Source: Arthrobacter sp. MAHUQ-56 (GTDB lineage: Bacteria; Actinomycetota; Actinomycetes; Actinomycetales; Micrococcaceae). From it: a stretch of DNA of 64,000 nucleotides. Of the stretch, positions 8,959-18,500 are shown piece after piece (within the stretch, counting starts at the first letter, position 1; each line of letters opens with the position of its first letter). The notes beneath the pieces are model-generated. The model was not told where the DNA came from and ran no database searches. It saw only the letters and a program-made list of their open reading frames with translations. Made by a program: the position numbers and the translations under genes. Where the stretch lies: the NCBI RefSeq assembly GCF_019710585.1, contig NZ_JAIFZQ010000020.1, positions 776,265 to 840,264 on the forward strand, in the 5' to 3' direction.

Positions 8959-9719
8959 GCCTGGGCTCCCTTCCCGACGACGGCCGCGGCCTCGTCCGGT
9001 TCCTTCTTTTCAGGCCGGCCGGTGCGCAGCCGGGCGTCGATCCAGTTCACGAAGTGCGTCAACGGGATGGTGAGGACCAGGTAGAAGACCGCCGCTGCCA
9101 CGTAGGGCGACAGGTTGCCCGTGGTGGCGGCGGCATCCTTGCCGATCTGGAAGATCTCACGTTCGCTGGCCAGCAGGCCCAAAAGGAACACCAGGGAGGA
9201 TTCCTTGATCAGCGCAATGAACTGGTTGACCAGGGCCGGGAGTACCCGGCGGATGCCCTGGGGGACGACGACCAGGCGCATCGACGCCCCGTAGCCGAAC
9301 CCCAGTGCACGCGACGCCTCGAGTTGTCCCTTGTCCACGCTCTGGATACCGGAGCGGAAGATCTCGCCGATGTAGGCGCCGGACATCAGGGACAGGGCGG
9401 CGATAGCCATCGGGTAGGGGCTCGTGGAGCCGGTCAGTTCACGGATGATGGGTCCAAAACCGAACCCGATGACCAGGATGGTCAGTACCGGCGGAAGGCC
9501 GCGCAGGACGTCCGTGTAGATACGTGCGATCCACCGGGCTGCTGCGTTCCGGGAAATCCCCATCAGGGCGAGCAGCATTCCCAGGGCTGTCCCGATGATG
9601 CCTGAAATGATGGCGAGCACCAGGGTGTTCGGCAAGCCGACGGCGAACATCTTGGGTATGACTTCGCCCATCGCCTTCCAGTCGAGGAAGGTGTCAGCAA
9701 GTTGCTTGAGGATATCCAT
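8955..9719 (-). CDS. Polar amino acid ABC transporter, permease
   Basis: A 254-residue inner-membrane permease of the HisM/GlnP type with about five hydrophobic segments. The coupling (EAA) loop is visible as [20 protein letters not shown], followed by [23 protein letters not shown], typical of the family. The C-terminal tail is charged and cytoplasmic. Only one permease gene is present, so it probably works as a homodimer. It follows the lipoprotein gene by 12 bases and overlaps the ATPase gene. Confidence 0.94.
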   Translation of the reverse strand: MDILKQLADTFLDWKAMGEVIPKMFAVGLPNTLVLAIISGIIGTALGMLLALMGISRNAAARWIARIYTDVLRGLPPVLTILVIGFGFGPIIRELTGSTSPYPMAIAALSLMSGAYIGEIFRSGIQSVDKGQLEASRALGFGYGASMRLVVVPQGIRRVLPALVNQFIALIKESSLVFLLGLLASEREIFQIGKDAAATTGNLSPYVAAAVFYLVLTIPLTHFVNWIDARLRTGRPEKKEPDEAAAVVGKGAQA

Positions 9720-9731
9720 GGAACGCCCGGG

Positions 9732-10682
9732 TTACTTGGCGGGGATCTGGACGGCCTTGCTGCCCGGCTTCCAGCCCTGCGGGGTCTGTTCGGCGGCGGT
9801 GGGCCGGTCCTTGTACCACTCGGCGGTCAGCTTGGTCCACGTGCCGTCCGCGATCACTGCGTCGAGGCCCGAGTTCAGGGCATCGATCAGGGCCTGGTTG
9901 TCCTTGTTCACTGCGTAGGCGGTGAAGTTCTGGGTGTTGACGACCTTTTCGGCGATCTTGGTGTTGTCGCCTTCCTTGACCTGGCCGGTGGCCTGCTGCG
10001 ACGGGGCAACCCAGGCATCGATCTGGCCGTTCTTCACGTTGCCGTAGACGGTGTTGTAGTCCGGGAAACGCACGGGCTCCAGGCCGAGGGTGTTGGTGAC
10101 GTAGTCGTCCTGGACGGTGCCCTGGACGACGCCGATGCGGACGCCTTCCTTGAGGTCGGCGAAGCCGGTGACCTTGGCGTCGTTCTTGGTGACAACCGCC
10201 ATGTAGCCGAAGTCGTAACCGTTGGTGAAGCCAACGGTCTTGCGGCGTGCGTCCGTGGTGGAGATGGAGGAGGAACCGACGTCGAACTGCTTGTTGGCGA
10301 CCTGGGACAGCAGTGCGGAGAAATCGGTGGAGGCGAACTCGACCTTCAGGCCCAGCTTGTCACCGATGGCGCGCAGCAGCTCGTTGTCGTAGCCGGTGAA
10401 CTTGCCGGAGGGATCGATGAAGATGTTCGGCGGGGCGTCGGACAGGGTGCCCACGCGCAGGGTGCCTTCGGTGATGAGGCCGAGCTTGGTCTTGTCGATC
10501 TTGTCGATCGGGGTGACCTCGGCGGTGGTGTACTTGTCCAGCGTCTGCTGGTCGCTGCCCTGGAGGGCGTCCGAGGGGGTGCCGCTGGGCTGGGAGGAGC
10601 CTCCGCCGCAGGCAGCCAGGGACGCCGCAAGGGCCAGGGCAACGGGAGCGGTCGTGAGCCACTTCAACGCTTTGATTTTCAT
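9732..10682 (-). CDS. Polar amino acid ABC transporter, substrate-binding lipoprotein
   Basis: A 316-residue binding protein. The N-terminus carries a basic start, a hydrophobic stretch and the lipobox LAAC followed by GGGSS, so it is a lipoprotein on the outer face of the membrane. The mature part is a type 3 periplasmic-binding fold: TLRVGTLSDAPPNIF, GKFTGYDNELLRAIG, then the second lobe. First gene of the operon, with a GAAAG-type ribosome site. The amino acid bound is unknown. Confidence 0.94.
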   Translation of the reverse strand: MKIKALKWLTTAPVALALAASLAACGGGSSQPSGTPSDALQGSDQQTLDKYTTAEVTPIDKIDKTKLGLITEGTLRVGTLSDAPPNIFIDPSGKFTGYDNELLRAIGDKLGLKVEFASTDFSALLSQVANKQFDVGSSSISTTDARRKTVGFTNGYDFGYMAVVTKNDAKVTGFADLKEGVRIGVVQGTVQDDYVTNTLGLEPVRFPDYNTVYGNVKNGQIDAWVAPSQQATGQVKEGDNTKIAEKVVNTQNFTAYAVNKDNQALIDALNSGLDAVIADGTWTKLTAEWYKDRPTAAEQTPQGWKPGSKAVQIPAK

Positions 10683-11014
10683 CAGGTTGTCACTTTCATT
10701 GAGTCATAAGTCGACCGGGCCGCAGTGCTGCGCTCTGGCATCTGGCACCTGTCCGGTGCTGGTCCAGCTGGCCGGGCAGGGGGCGACCGCAAAACTTTAT
10801 TCTCTCACTAGTGTGAATACCGGTTGGCCTGTGAATGATAGGAGGCTATTAGCTCCCGTTCAGCGAACATTCTTCCGCCGAAGGCGGGCGCTGGCGCAGT
10901 ATAGACAGGCGCTACGGCTGTGAAGCGAACTCGGCAGCCTGATTCGGGCACTATTTGTGAAGCGGCGTGACTGTGACATGCATCGCAATGGCTGGCGGGA
11001 ACCCCCGGAGGGAC
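10683..11014. other. Gene-free interval of 332 bases, promoter region of the amino acid ABC operon
   Basis: No convincing coding region is seen. On the minus strand TAAAGT (10794-10799) is a candidate -10 element for the ABC operon, giving a leader of about 100 bases. An 8-base palindrome CACTAGTG lies at 10806-10813 just upstream of it and could be an operator. A small hairpin (CCGCC-GAA-GGCGG) is near 10877. The right end runs into the 3' end of the exonuclease gene. Confidence 0.4.
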
Positions 11015-11725
11015 CTAGAACCCTCCCGTGGTGGCGTCCTGCGGGGGGAGGACGGGCCAGTCCCCTTCAATCACGGCAGTCGGCTTCGTCTTCCGGAGGT
11101 AGTCCTGGAAATCCGCCGCCTGGCTGATGGCCCATTCCACCTGCAACTGGTGCAGCTGGCTGGCGGGCATCATCAGCTTGGGAAACTTCCCCGCCATCGC
11201 ATCCAGGACCCGAAGCGTGGCCAGGGCATCCGCCGCCGACGTATGGGCATTATCAAGGACAACGCCATATTCCTCGCAAAGCGCGGTCAGCGTCCGCTTG
11301 CCCTTCCGGTACCGGTCCACCTGCTTGTTCATGATGTAGGGATCCAGCACCGGGAACCGGGTGAGCTGGGGAACGCCATGGCGGGCGGACTCCGCGGCAA
11401 GGACGGTGAAGTCGTAGCTGGCGTTGAAGGCGATCACGGGGATGCCCGAGTCGAAGAGTTCCTGGAGGACGGCGGCAACTTCACCGGTAACCTCGCGGGC
11501 AGGCCGGCCGTCCCGCCTTGCCTGTTCGGTGGTGATGCCGTGGACGTCGCTTGCCTCGGTGGGGATCTCAACGCCCGGATCCGCCAGCCACTCATGCTCC
11601 TTGATGACCTCGCCCCTGTTGTCCACCACGGTGATCGATGCGGTGACGATCCGTGCCGCGCGGGAATTCCTGCCGGTGGTTTCGAGGTCGAAGGCGGCTC
11701 GGGGGAGGGTGTTCCAGGTGCTCAT
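11015..11725 (-). CDS. DEDDh-family 3'-5' exonuclease (DnaQ-like)
   Basis: A 236-residue exonuclease of the DnaQ/polymerase III epsilon type. Exo I reads FDLETTG (Asp13, Glu15), Exo II lies in FNASYDFTVL, and Exo III is HTSAADALATL with the DEDDh histidine and final aspartate. There is no polymerase or GIY-YIG domain, so it is a stand-alone nuclease, possibly for repair or small-RNA/DNA degradation. The start ATG 11725 has no ribosome site but sits six bases after a TAGCGT -10 element, implying a leaderless mRNA. A near-perfect DNA-damage promoter motif precedes it. It is divergent from the alkyltransferase-like/adnAB operon, only 63 bases away. Confidence 0.92.
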   Translation of the reverse strand: MSTWNTLPRAAFDLETTGRNSRAARIVTASITVVDNRGEVIKEHEWLADPGVEIPTEASDVHGITTEQARRDGRPAREVTGEVAAVLQELFDSGIPVIAFNASYDFTVLAAESARHGVPQLTRFPVLDPYIMNKQVDRYRKGKRTLTALCEEYGVVLDNAHTSAADALATLRVLDAMAGKFPKLMMPASQLHQLQVEWAISQAADFQDYLRKTKPTAVIEGDWPVLPPQDATTGGF

Positions 11726-11754
11726 GGTTCCACGCTACGGGGAGGCTCCGACAA
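11726..11754 (-). promoter_or_regulatory. Candidate DNA-damage (RecA-NDp/PafBC-type) leaderless promoter of the exonuclease gene
   Basis: Read on the minus strand, TTGTCGGAG (11754-11746) is followed by eight bases and TAGCGT (11737-11732), then six bases and ATG. The mycobacterial damage-inducible motif, as I recall it, is TTGTCRGTG-N8-TANNNT. This site matches 8 of 9 positions of the first box, the exact spacing, and the -10. Confidence 0.6.
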
Positions 11755-11776
11755 TTCCGGGGAACGCCACTGCGGC

Positions 11777-11788
11777 TACATTGGATCA
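11777..11788 (+). promoter_or_regulatory. Leaderless -10 element of the alkyltransferase-like/adnAB operon
   Basis: TACATT (11777-11782) fits the actinobacterial TANNNT -10 and ends exactly six bases before ATG 11789; no ribosome site is present. Its expected -35 position (about 11754-11759) overlaps the upstream box of the divergent exonuclease promoter, and an inverted repeat TTCC-GG-GGAA lies at 11755-11764. Confidence 0.5.
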
Positions 11789-12205
11789 ATGCGGATTGAG
11801 TACGTGCAGGCGGTCCTGGCCATCGTGAGGCTGGTGCCGGCGGGATCCGCAGTCTCGTACGGGGACGTTGCCGAGTTGCTGGGATCAGGGGGACCGCGGC
11901 AGGTGGGGTCCGTCATGAGCCACTATGGCGGCGGTGTCCCATGGTGGCGCGTCCTGAAGGCGAGCGGCCATGCGCCCGAAGGGCACGAGGCCGAGGCTCT
12001 CCTCCTCTACCTTGATGAGGGCACGCCGCTCGCCGGCGCGTATGAACCCTTTCTCCGGACGGGGGAAGGCCGTTGGCGGGTAGACCTGGCAGCCGCACGC
12101 TGGGCGCCCACCGACGGCGATTTTGACCGTATCGACGCGGTAGCCGACCGGCTGGAGCGCGGGCTTCATCAATTGTCGGTGCCGGATGATGGAATGGCGC
12201 TGTGA
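11789..12205 (+). CDS. Alkyltransferase-like protein (MGMT family without catalytic cysteine)
   Basis: A 138-residue protein of the O6-methylguanine methyltransferase DNA-binding family. The helix-turn-helix core (PAGSAVSYGDVAELLG) and GGVPWWRVLKASG are recognisable. The catalytic PCHR motif is replaced by PWWR and the protein has no cysteine at all, so it cannot transfer alkyl groups. Alkyltransferase-like (ATL) proteins flag alkylated guanine for nucleotide excision repair. Usual ATLs have PWHR; PWWR is a variation. The adnA GTG overlaps its stop by four bases, tying it to double-strand break repair genes. Its 3' end also carries a candidate adnA promoter. Confidence 0.88.
   Translation: MRIEYVQAVLAIVRLVPAGSAVSYGDVAELLGSGGPRQVGSVMSHYGGGVPWWRVLKASGHAPEGHEAEALLLYLDEGTPLAGAYEPFLRTGEGRWRVDLAAARWAPTDGDFDRIDAVADRLERGLHQLSVPDDGMAL
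12173..12201 (+). promoter_or_regulatory. Candidate DNA-damage promoter of adnA inside the upstream gene
   Basis: TTGTCGGTG (12173-12181) matches the recalled TTGTCRGTG box of the mycobacterial RecA-NDp/PafBC motif at all nine positions. Eight bases later TGGAAT (12190-12195) stands at the -10 position (G in place of the usual A at position 2), and exactly six bases after that is the GTG start of adnA. Internal to the alkyltransferase-like gene. Confidence 0.55.
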
Positions 12206-15200
12206 CGGTAACACTCCCTTTGACAGGTCCCCGGGACCTGGACCAGGCCTTCGGCCCGGCTGCGCCGGATGGTGCCAGGACAACGGCAGCGGCCCTCAGG
12301 CTGCTTCCTCCGCGGCGGGTTTATGCCGCGGGCGCCAGCCTGTCGCCGGACCAGCAGGCCGCCGTTGACGTCCCCCAGGGCGCCGGGCCTGTCCTGGTTC
12401 CCGGAGCGCCGGGGACCGGGAAAACCACGGTGCTGATTGAGGCGGCCGTCCAGCGTGTCTTTCGCGACGGCGTCGACCCTGAGCGCATGCTGATCCTCGC
12501 TCCCACGAGGCTGGCGGCGGATTTCCTGCGGGACCGTTTCACCGCCCGCCTGGACAGGAGCCTGAGTACCACCCCGGCCCGGACGTGGGCCTCCTATGCC
12601 TTTGACGTCATCAGGCGGGCCAAAGCCGAAGGCGTTATTCCGTTGTCCAAACCGCCCCGTCTCCTGTCCGGGCCGGAGCAGGACCTCATCATCAAGGAAC
12701 TCCTCGAGGGCCACCGGTTGCCGGGACTTGAGCTGCCCTGGCCCGCGGACCTTGACGGGGCGTTGGAGACCCGCGGCTTCCGCCAGGAAGTACGGCAGCT
12801 GTTCGACCGCATCATCGAGTCCGGCCGGACGGCCGCGGACCTTGAGCAGCTGGGGAACGAGTGCGGCAGACCGGACTGGAAGGCTGCAGCCGCGCTCTAC
12901 GCTGAGTACCGGGACGTCCTTGACCTTCGGATGCCGGAGGCGTTCGACCCCGCCGGCATCATCACGGCCGCCCGGCAGATTTTCCAGGACGCTCCGGATT
13001 TCCTTGCTGCCGAACGTGCCCGGCTGCAGCTGGTCCTGGTGGATGACGTCCAGGAGGCGAACCCCGCCATCGTCGAACTGCTTGCGGATATCGCTGCCGG
13101 CAAGGACTGTTTCGTGACCTCCTCCCCGGACACCGTCGTCCAGGGATTCCGGGGGGCGCGGCCTGACCTGGTGGCTGAGCTGCCCCGGCTGTTGTCAACC
13201 GAGGCGCCCGCCGTCGAACGTCCCCTTCGGTACGCCCACGGGCTGGCGCCCGCCGTGGCGGAGTCCTGGCTCAACGTTGCCGGACGCATCTCGCAGCGCG
13301 CGGGCGGGCAATTGGCCCGGCAAATGGAACAGCCCGGAACCGCCCGGGCCGCCGGCGCCGTCGAAGCCCACCTGGTTCCCACACCGGTCCACGAACTGCG
13401 CTATGTCGCCCAGCGCATCCTGGACCAGCACATCAACCAGGGGCGGGACCTTGCGGACATCGCGGTGATCGTGCGCAACGGGGGGCAGGTCAGCGAGCTG
13501 CAGCGGTATCTGTCCGGCCAGGGAATCCCTGTGCGGGTGCCGGTGGCAGAATCCGCGGTCCGGGACGAGGTGGCAGTGCGTCCGCTCCTGGATGCCTTCG
13601 CCATTGCACTGGACCCGGCACTGCTTACCCCGGAGGCTGCGGTATCCCTCCTCACGTCCAGGATTGGCGGAGCAACCTCCATCGAGCTGCGCAGGCTCCG
13701 GCAGTCACTTCGGCGTGAGGAGCTGCTCGGCGGCGGCGGCCGCAGCAGCGACGCACTGCTTGTCGACGCCCTGCTGGAACCTGGCGCGCTGGGAGCCCTG
13801 GGGATCGAAGGCCGCGCCGCACGCCGGACGGCACGGATGATCCACGCCGGACGGGAGGCGGCCGCCCTGCCCGGCGCGAACGCGGAGTCGGTGCTCTGGG
13901 CGATGTGGAATTCAACCGGCCTCTCCCCGGCCTGGACAGAAACAGCGCTCGCCGGAGGGCCACACGGCTCGCGCGCGGACCGGGACCTGGACGCGATGAT
14001 GGCGCTGTTCCACACCGCGGAACGCTATGTGGACCAGATGCCCGGTGCCGGGCCCGAACAGTTCCTGGAGTACCTCCTGAGCCAGGAGCTCCCCATGGAC
14101 ACCCTCGCCGCCCGTGCACAGTTGGACGACGCCGTGGAACTGATGACCCCGGCCAGTGCGGCAGGCCGGCAATGGCCCATGGTTATCATCGCGGGCCTGC
14201 AGGAAGGCGTGTGGCCCAATACACGGCTCCGTGGCGAACTGCTCGGCAGCACGCTGTATGCGGACGCCGTTGAGCACGGGCCGGAGTATGCCCTGCAGCG
14301 CGACCCGCTCAGCCGCCTGCGTGACATCCGCTACGACGAACTCCGCAGTTTCTCCACGGCAGTGTCCAGGGCCGGTGAACTGCTCATCTGCACCGCCGTC
14401 TCGTCCGAGGACGACCAGCCGTCATCCTTCCTCGACTTCGTTGCACCCCTGGAGGCGGGGGAGGAGGCCCGGGGTTTCACGCGGGTGGATCGGCCCATGA
14501 CCCTGCGTGCCCTTGTCGCGGAGCTGCGGCAGTACGCGCAGCTGGACGGGGCCGGGGAGCGGGAGGCCGAAGAAGCTGCCAGGGTACTGGCGCATCTTGC
14601 TGCGGCCGAACCGGCAGCCGCAGGCGCCCACCCGGACAGCTGGTGGGGGCTGGCACCGCTGACGTCGCTCGAACCGGTGGTTCCTCCCGGAGGCACTGTC
14701 TTCGTCTCTCCCTCCAAGGTCGAGACGGTGCAGAAGTCGCCGCTGGACTGGTTCGTTCAGGCAGCCGGCGGCGAGGCGGCCACAGATTTCGCCCGAAGCC
14801 TGGGCACGCTGGTGCATGCCATCGCCCAGGATATGCCCGAGGCCTCCGGTTCGGAGTACGTCGCCGAACTGGTCCGCCGCTGGCCGGCCCTCGGAATGAA
14901 GGACAACTGGGAGGGAAAGCTGGACTTCCAGCGTGCAGAAGCGATGGTGCGGAAGCTGGCGCAGTATGTGCTGGTGATGAGGAGCGAAGGCCGCAGCCTT
15001 CTGGGAGTGGAACAGGACTTCGAGGTATCCCTTGGCGGGGTGGACGTTGGTGATGCATCGCCGCGCCCGGCCACTCTCCGAGGCCAGGTGGACCGGCTGG
15101 AGATTGACGGCGAAGGCAGGCTGGTCATCGTGGACCTCAAGACGGGGAAACGGCAGCCAGGCAAGGCTGAGCTCTCCCGGCACCCCCAGCTTGGCGCGTA

Positions 15201-15501
15201 CCAGGCAGCCGTCCTTGCGGGCGGCTTCGCTGCCGTGCCCGGCGGCCGGCCCGGCCTGTCCGGCGGGGCGGTGCTGGCGCAACTGGGGACCGGGGCGAAA
15301 AGTCCGGCCATCCAACAGCAGGAACCCATCGACCCGCAGGAGAACTGGGCCTTGGACATGGTGATGGACGCTGCGGCCGTCATGGGCGGCAATGAATTCA
15401 CGGCGCGGCATGATCCAGCCAAGGGTAGCCACGGCGGCCATGGCTGCCGCCTCCCCGAGGTGTGCCCCCTGTGCGTGCGCGGAAGGCAGGTAACCGAATG
15501 A
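12202..15501 (+). CDS. adnA: AdnA-type helicase-nuclease subunit of a double-strand break resection motor
   Basis: A 1099-residue protein with an N-terminal UvrD/PcrA-like motor and a C-terminal RecB-type nuclease domain. Walker A is GAPGTGKTT (68-76). Motif II reads DDVQ (281-284) where active motors have DExQ, so the ATPase may be weakened, as fits the accessory role of AdnA beside AdnB in mycobacteria. The nuclease domain shows LVHAIAQ, VDLKTGK (Asp978, Lys980) and a QLGAYQ motif. Three cysteines near the end (1082, 1088, 1091; C-x5-C-x2-C) may bind metal or an Fe-S cluster. It should pair with the next gene product to resect DNA ends. Start GTG 12202 overlaps the ATL stop; the stop overlaps adnB. 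Confidence 0.9.
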   Translation: MTVTLPLTGPRDLDQAFGPAAPDGARTTAAALRLLPPRRVYAAGASLSPDQQAAVDVPQGAGPVLVPGAPGTGKTTVLIEAAVQRVFRDGVDPERMLILAPTRLAADFLRDRFTARLDRSLSTTPARTWASYAFDVIRRAKAEGVIPLSKPPRLLSGPEQDLIIKELLEGHRLPGLELPWPADLDGALETRGFRQEVRQLFDRIIESGRTAADLEQLGNECGRPDWKAAAALYAEYRDVLDLRMPEAFDPAGIITAARQIFQDAPDFLAAERARLQLVLVDDVQEANPAIVELLADIAAGKDCFVTSSPDTVVQGFRGARPDLVAELPRLLSTEAPAVERPLRYAHGLAPAVAESWLNVAGRISQRAGGQLARQMEQPGTARAAGAVEAHLVPTPVHELRYVAQRILDQHINQGRDLADIAVIVRNGGQVSELQRYLSGQGIPVRVPVAESAVRDEVAVRPLLDAFAIALDPALLTPEAAVSLLTSRIGGATSIELRRLRQSLRREELLGGGGRSSDALLVDALLEPGALGALGIEGRAARRTARMIHAGREAAALPGANAESVLWAMWNSTGLSPAWTETALAGGPHGSRADRDLDAMMALFHTAERYVDQMPGAGPEQFLEYLLSQELPMDTLAARAQLDDAVELMTPASAAGRQWPMVIIAGLQEGVWPNTRLRGELLGSTLYADAVEHGPEYALQRDPLSRLRDIRYDELRSFSTAVSRAGELLICTAVSSEDDQPSSFLDFVAPLEAGEEARGFTRVDRPMTLRALVAELRQYAQLDGAGEREAEEAARVLAHLAAAEPAAAGAHPDSWWGLAPLTSLEPVVPPGGTVFVSPSKVETVQKSPLDWFVQAAGGEAATDFARSLGTLVHAIAQDMPEASGSEYVAELVRRWPALGMKDNWEGKLDFQRAEAMVRKLAQYVLVMRSEGRSLLGVEQDFEVSLGGVDVGDASPRPATLRGQVDRLEIDGEGRLVIVDLKTGKRQPGKAELSRHPQLGAYQAAVLAGGFAAVPGGRPGLSGGAVLAQLGTGAKSPAIQQQEPIDPQENWALDMVMDAAAVMGGNEFTARHDPAKGSHGGHGCRLPEVCPLCVRGRQVTE

Positions 15502-18500
15502 GCGAGGCCGTGGAAGCATTGGGAAGCGCGGCGGCGTCCACGCCGCCGCGCTTCAGCCCCGAAGAACTCTCTGCGCTGCTCGGCGAGAAAAACCAGCCCA
15601 CCGCCGAGCAGTCGGCCATCATCGCCTCTCCGCTGGCCCCGCGCCTGGTCATCGCCGGGGCCGGTTCCGGCAAGACAGCCACCATGGCTGACCGGGTGGT
15701 GTGGCTCGTCGCCAACGGCTGGGTACGTCCCGAAGAAGTCCTCGGTGTCACCTTCACCCGGAAGGCGGCCGGTGAACTGGCCAGCCGGATCCGGGCAAAG
15801 CTTCTGGCCCTGCAGCGGCTGGCCGCGAAGGACACCGGGCATCAGGTCTTCCCTGAGGGCCTGCTCAGCAGCGACGCGCTGGAACCCAAGGTGTCCACCT
15901 ACCATTCGTTCGCCAGCGGCGTCGTCTCCGACTACGGGCTGCGGCTGGGGGTCGAACGGGACGTCGTCCTGCTCGGAGGCGCCCAGGCGTGGCAACTCGC
16001 CAGCGAGGTGGTTGAGGCCTATGACGGCGAATACTCGCACTTCAGGGCAGCAAAGTCCACGCTGGTCAAGGCCGTAATCCAGCTCGCGGGCGAGTGCGCG
16101 GAGCACCTCCAGGAACCGGAGGATGTCGAGGCGTGGCTGATGGCACGGCTCGCCGAGTATGAGGCGCTGCCGTATCTGGCCGAAAAGAAGAAAAATCCAC
16201 CGCAGGCGGCCGCAGACCTCGCCGGCATGCTCCGGACCAGGGCCAGCGTCGCCGACATGGTTGGCCGCTACGCAGCGGCCAAACGCGCCCGTGGTGCGCT
16301 CGATTTCGGCGACCTGGTGGCCCTCGCGGCACGGGTGGCCCAGGACGTCCCGCTGGCTGCCACCCTGGAACGGCAGCGGTACAAAGTGGTTCTGCTCGAC
16401 GAATTCCAGGACACGTCCTACGCGCAGCTGGTTTTGTTCTCCCGGCTCTTCGGCGGGGGCCATGCCGTGACGGCCGTGGGTGACCCGAACCAGTCCATTT
16501 ACGGCTTCCGTGGCGCTTCGGCCGGGCAGCTGTTCCACTTCGTGCGCGAATTCCCCGTTCGCACCGGCCAGCCGGGCGAAGCTGAGGGCTGGGCACCTGC
16601 GCCCACGTCCTACCTCACGACCGCCTGGCGGAATGGCCGGTCCATCCTTGCCGCGGCCAATGTCATGTCCCAGTCGCTCGGCAAGGCGGCGGCGCAGCAG
16701 GCACCCGCGGGAGGGAGGGGCGCTGCCGCGGACGTGCCGCCACTGCAGCCAAGCCCGAATGCCGTGGACGGGACGGTGGTGCTGGGACGCTTTGCCAGTG
16801 ATGTTGACGAGGCCGCCGCGCTCGCGGACGACGCCGTGAAGTACCGCATGACCGATTTCGAGCGCACGCCGGACGGTTCTGTGGTCCCCCCGGCCCTCGC
16901 CGTGCTGTGCCGCCGGCGTGCGCAGATGGAGGCAGTCCGGCGGCAGTTCGAAGCCCGTGGCATCCCCTACGAGATCGTTGGCCTGGGCGGGCTCCTGGAC
17001 ACCCCGGAGGTCGTGGACCTCGTAGCCACGCTCCGGGTCCTTGCCGATCCCGGCCGCTCCGACGCGTTGATGCGGCTGCTGGCAGGGGCGCGGTGGCGTA
17101 TTGGGACCGCCGACCTCATGGCGCTGCGTGACTGGTCCGGCCAGCTGGCCCGGCGCCGGGGGATGGCGGTCCCGGGGAATGACCAGGCGGATGACTCCGG
17201 TGCCGGCGACGAGGGCGACGAAGCAGGGGAGACCATCCTTGAAGGTGACCTGACCGACGCCGCGAGCCTTGTCGAAGCTGTGGACTTCCTGCCGCGGGAC
17301 GGATGGGTGTCTTCCAACGGCAGAACCCTCAGCTCCGAGGCCAGGAGCCGGCTGGCGCGCCTGTCGGTGGAACTGAGGCAACTGCGTGGCTACCTGGGCG
17401 ATGACCTCACCACCCTTCTGGGGGAAGTAGAGAGGGCGATGCTGCTGGACATCGAGGTTGCCGCCCGCCCCGGAATCAGCATCCACCAGGCCCGGCGGAA
17501 CCTCGATGCCTTCCAGGACGCCGCCGCCGGATTTCTGCGCACGTCCCAGCGGGTGGATGTCCTTGCCTTCCTGTCCTGGCTGGAAGCTGCCTCTGCCGAG
17601 GAAAACGCGCTGGAAGCTCCGGCCACCGACGTAAACCGGGAAGCAGTACAGCTTCTGACGGTCCATGCTTCGAAAGGACTGGAATGGGACGCCGTCTTCG
17701 TTCCCGGGCTGAACGCAGGTGCCTTTCCCAGCGACAGGGACTCCCGCTGGAGCAGCGGCGCCGCGGCGTTGCCCTGGCCCTTGCGAGGAGACCGCGCCGA
17801 CCTGCCCCAGTGGGACCTTGACCAGCCGGACCAAAAGGGCTGGCTGGATGCCGAGAAGGACTACAAGGCGGCCGTGCAGGCCCACAGTGAATCGGAGGAG
17901 CGGCGCCTGGCCTATGTGGCCTACACCAGGGCAAAGCATGTCCTCTGGGTGTCCAGCGCAGCCTGGGTGGGCTCGCGGGCGGGGAAGGCGGACATGTCCC
18001 CTTTCCTTGCCGAGCTGGAAGGCCTTGTCCACGGTGACGGCGGTGCGCCCGCTGCCAACGCCGTGGTCCACCCGCTGTCCCAGGAGGAAGCTGCGCTGCC
18101 CGGGTCAAGTCCGCTGACGCTTGAAACCGAAGTGGCCGGATGGCCCTATGATCCGCTGGAGGGGCCCGTCGATCCGCGCACGGGGGAGCGCCTTCGCCTT
18201 GCCCCCGGCCGCAGGCAGGCCATGGAAAGGGCCGCGGAGCGCGTGCTCCGGGCGATGGAATCCGGAGGGACGGAGCTGCAGCCGGCTGATGGCCCGCGGC
18301 CCCCGCTGACTGGTGCAGCCGCTGGATGGGCGCGGGAAGCAGCCCTGCTGCTGGACCGCCGGGCCCGACGGTCCGGCGGCCAGGACGTCCACCTCCCCAG
18401 CCATATCTCGGCGTCCACCCTGGTGGATCTGGGGGAGGACCCGGCAGCGGTGCTCGGACGCCTGCGCCGTCCCGTTCCGCGCGAACCCGGGATGTCGGCG

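Noticed and set aside
14757..18071. Open frame of about 1100 codons on the minus strand opposite adnA/adnB
   Set aside because: It is the complement of well-recognised helicase-nuclease genes and its residues follow their codon bias; no domain is recognisable.
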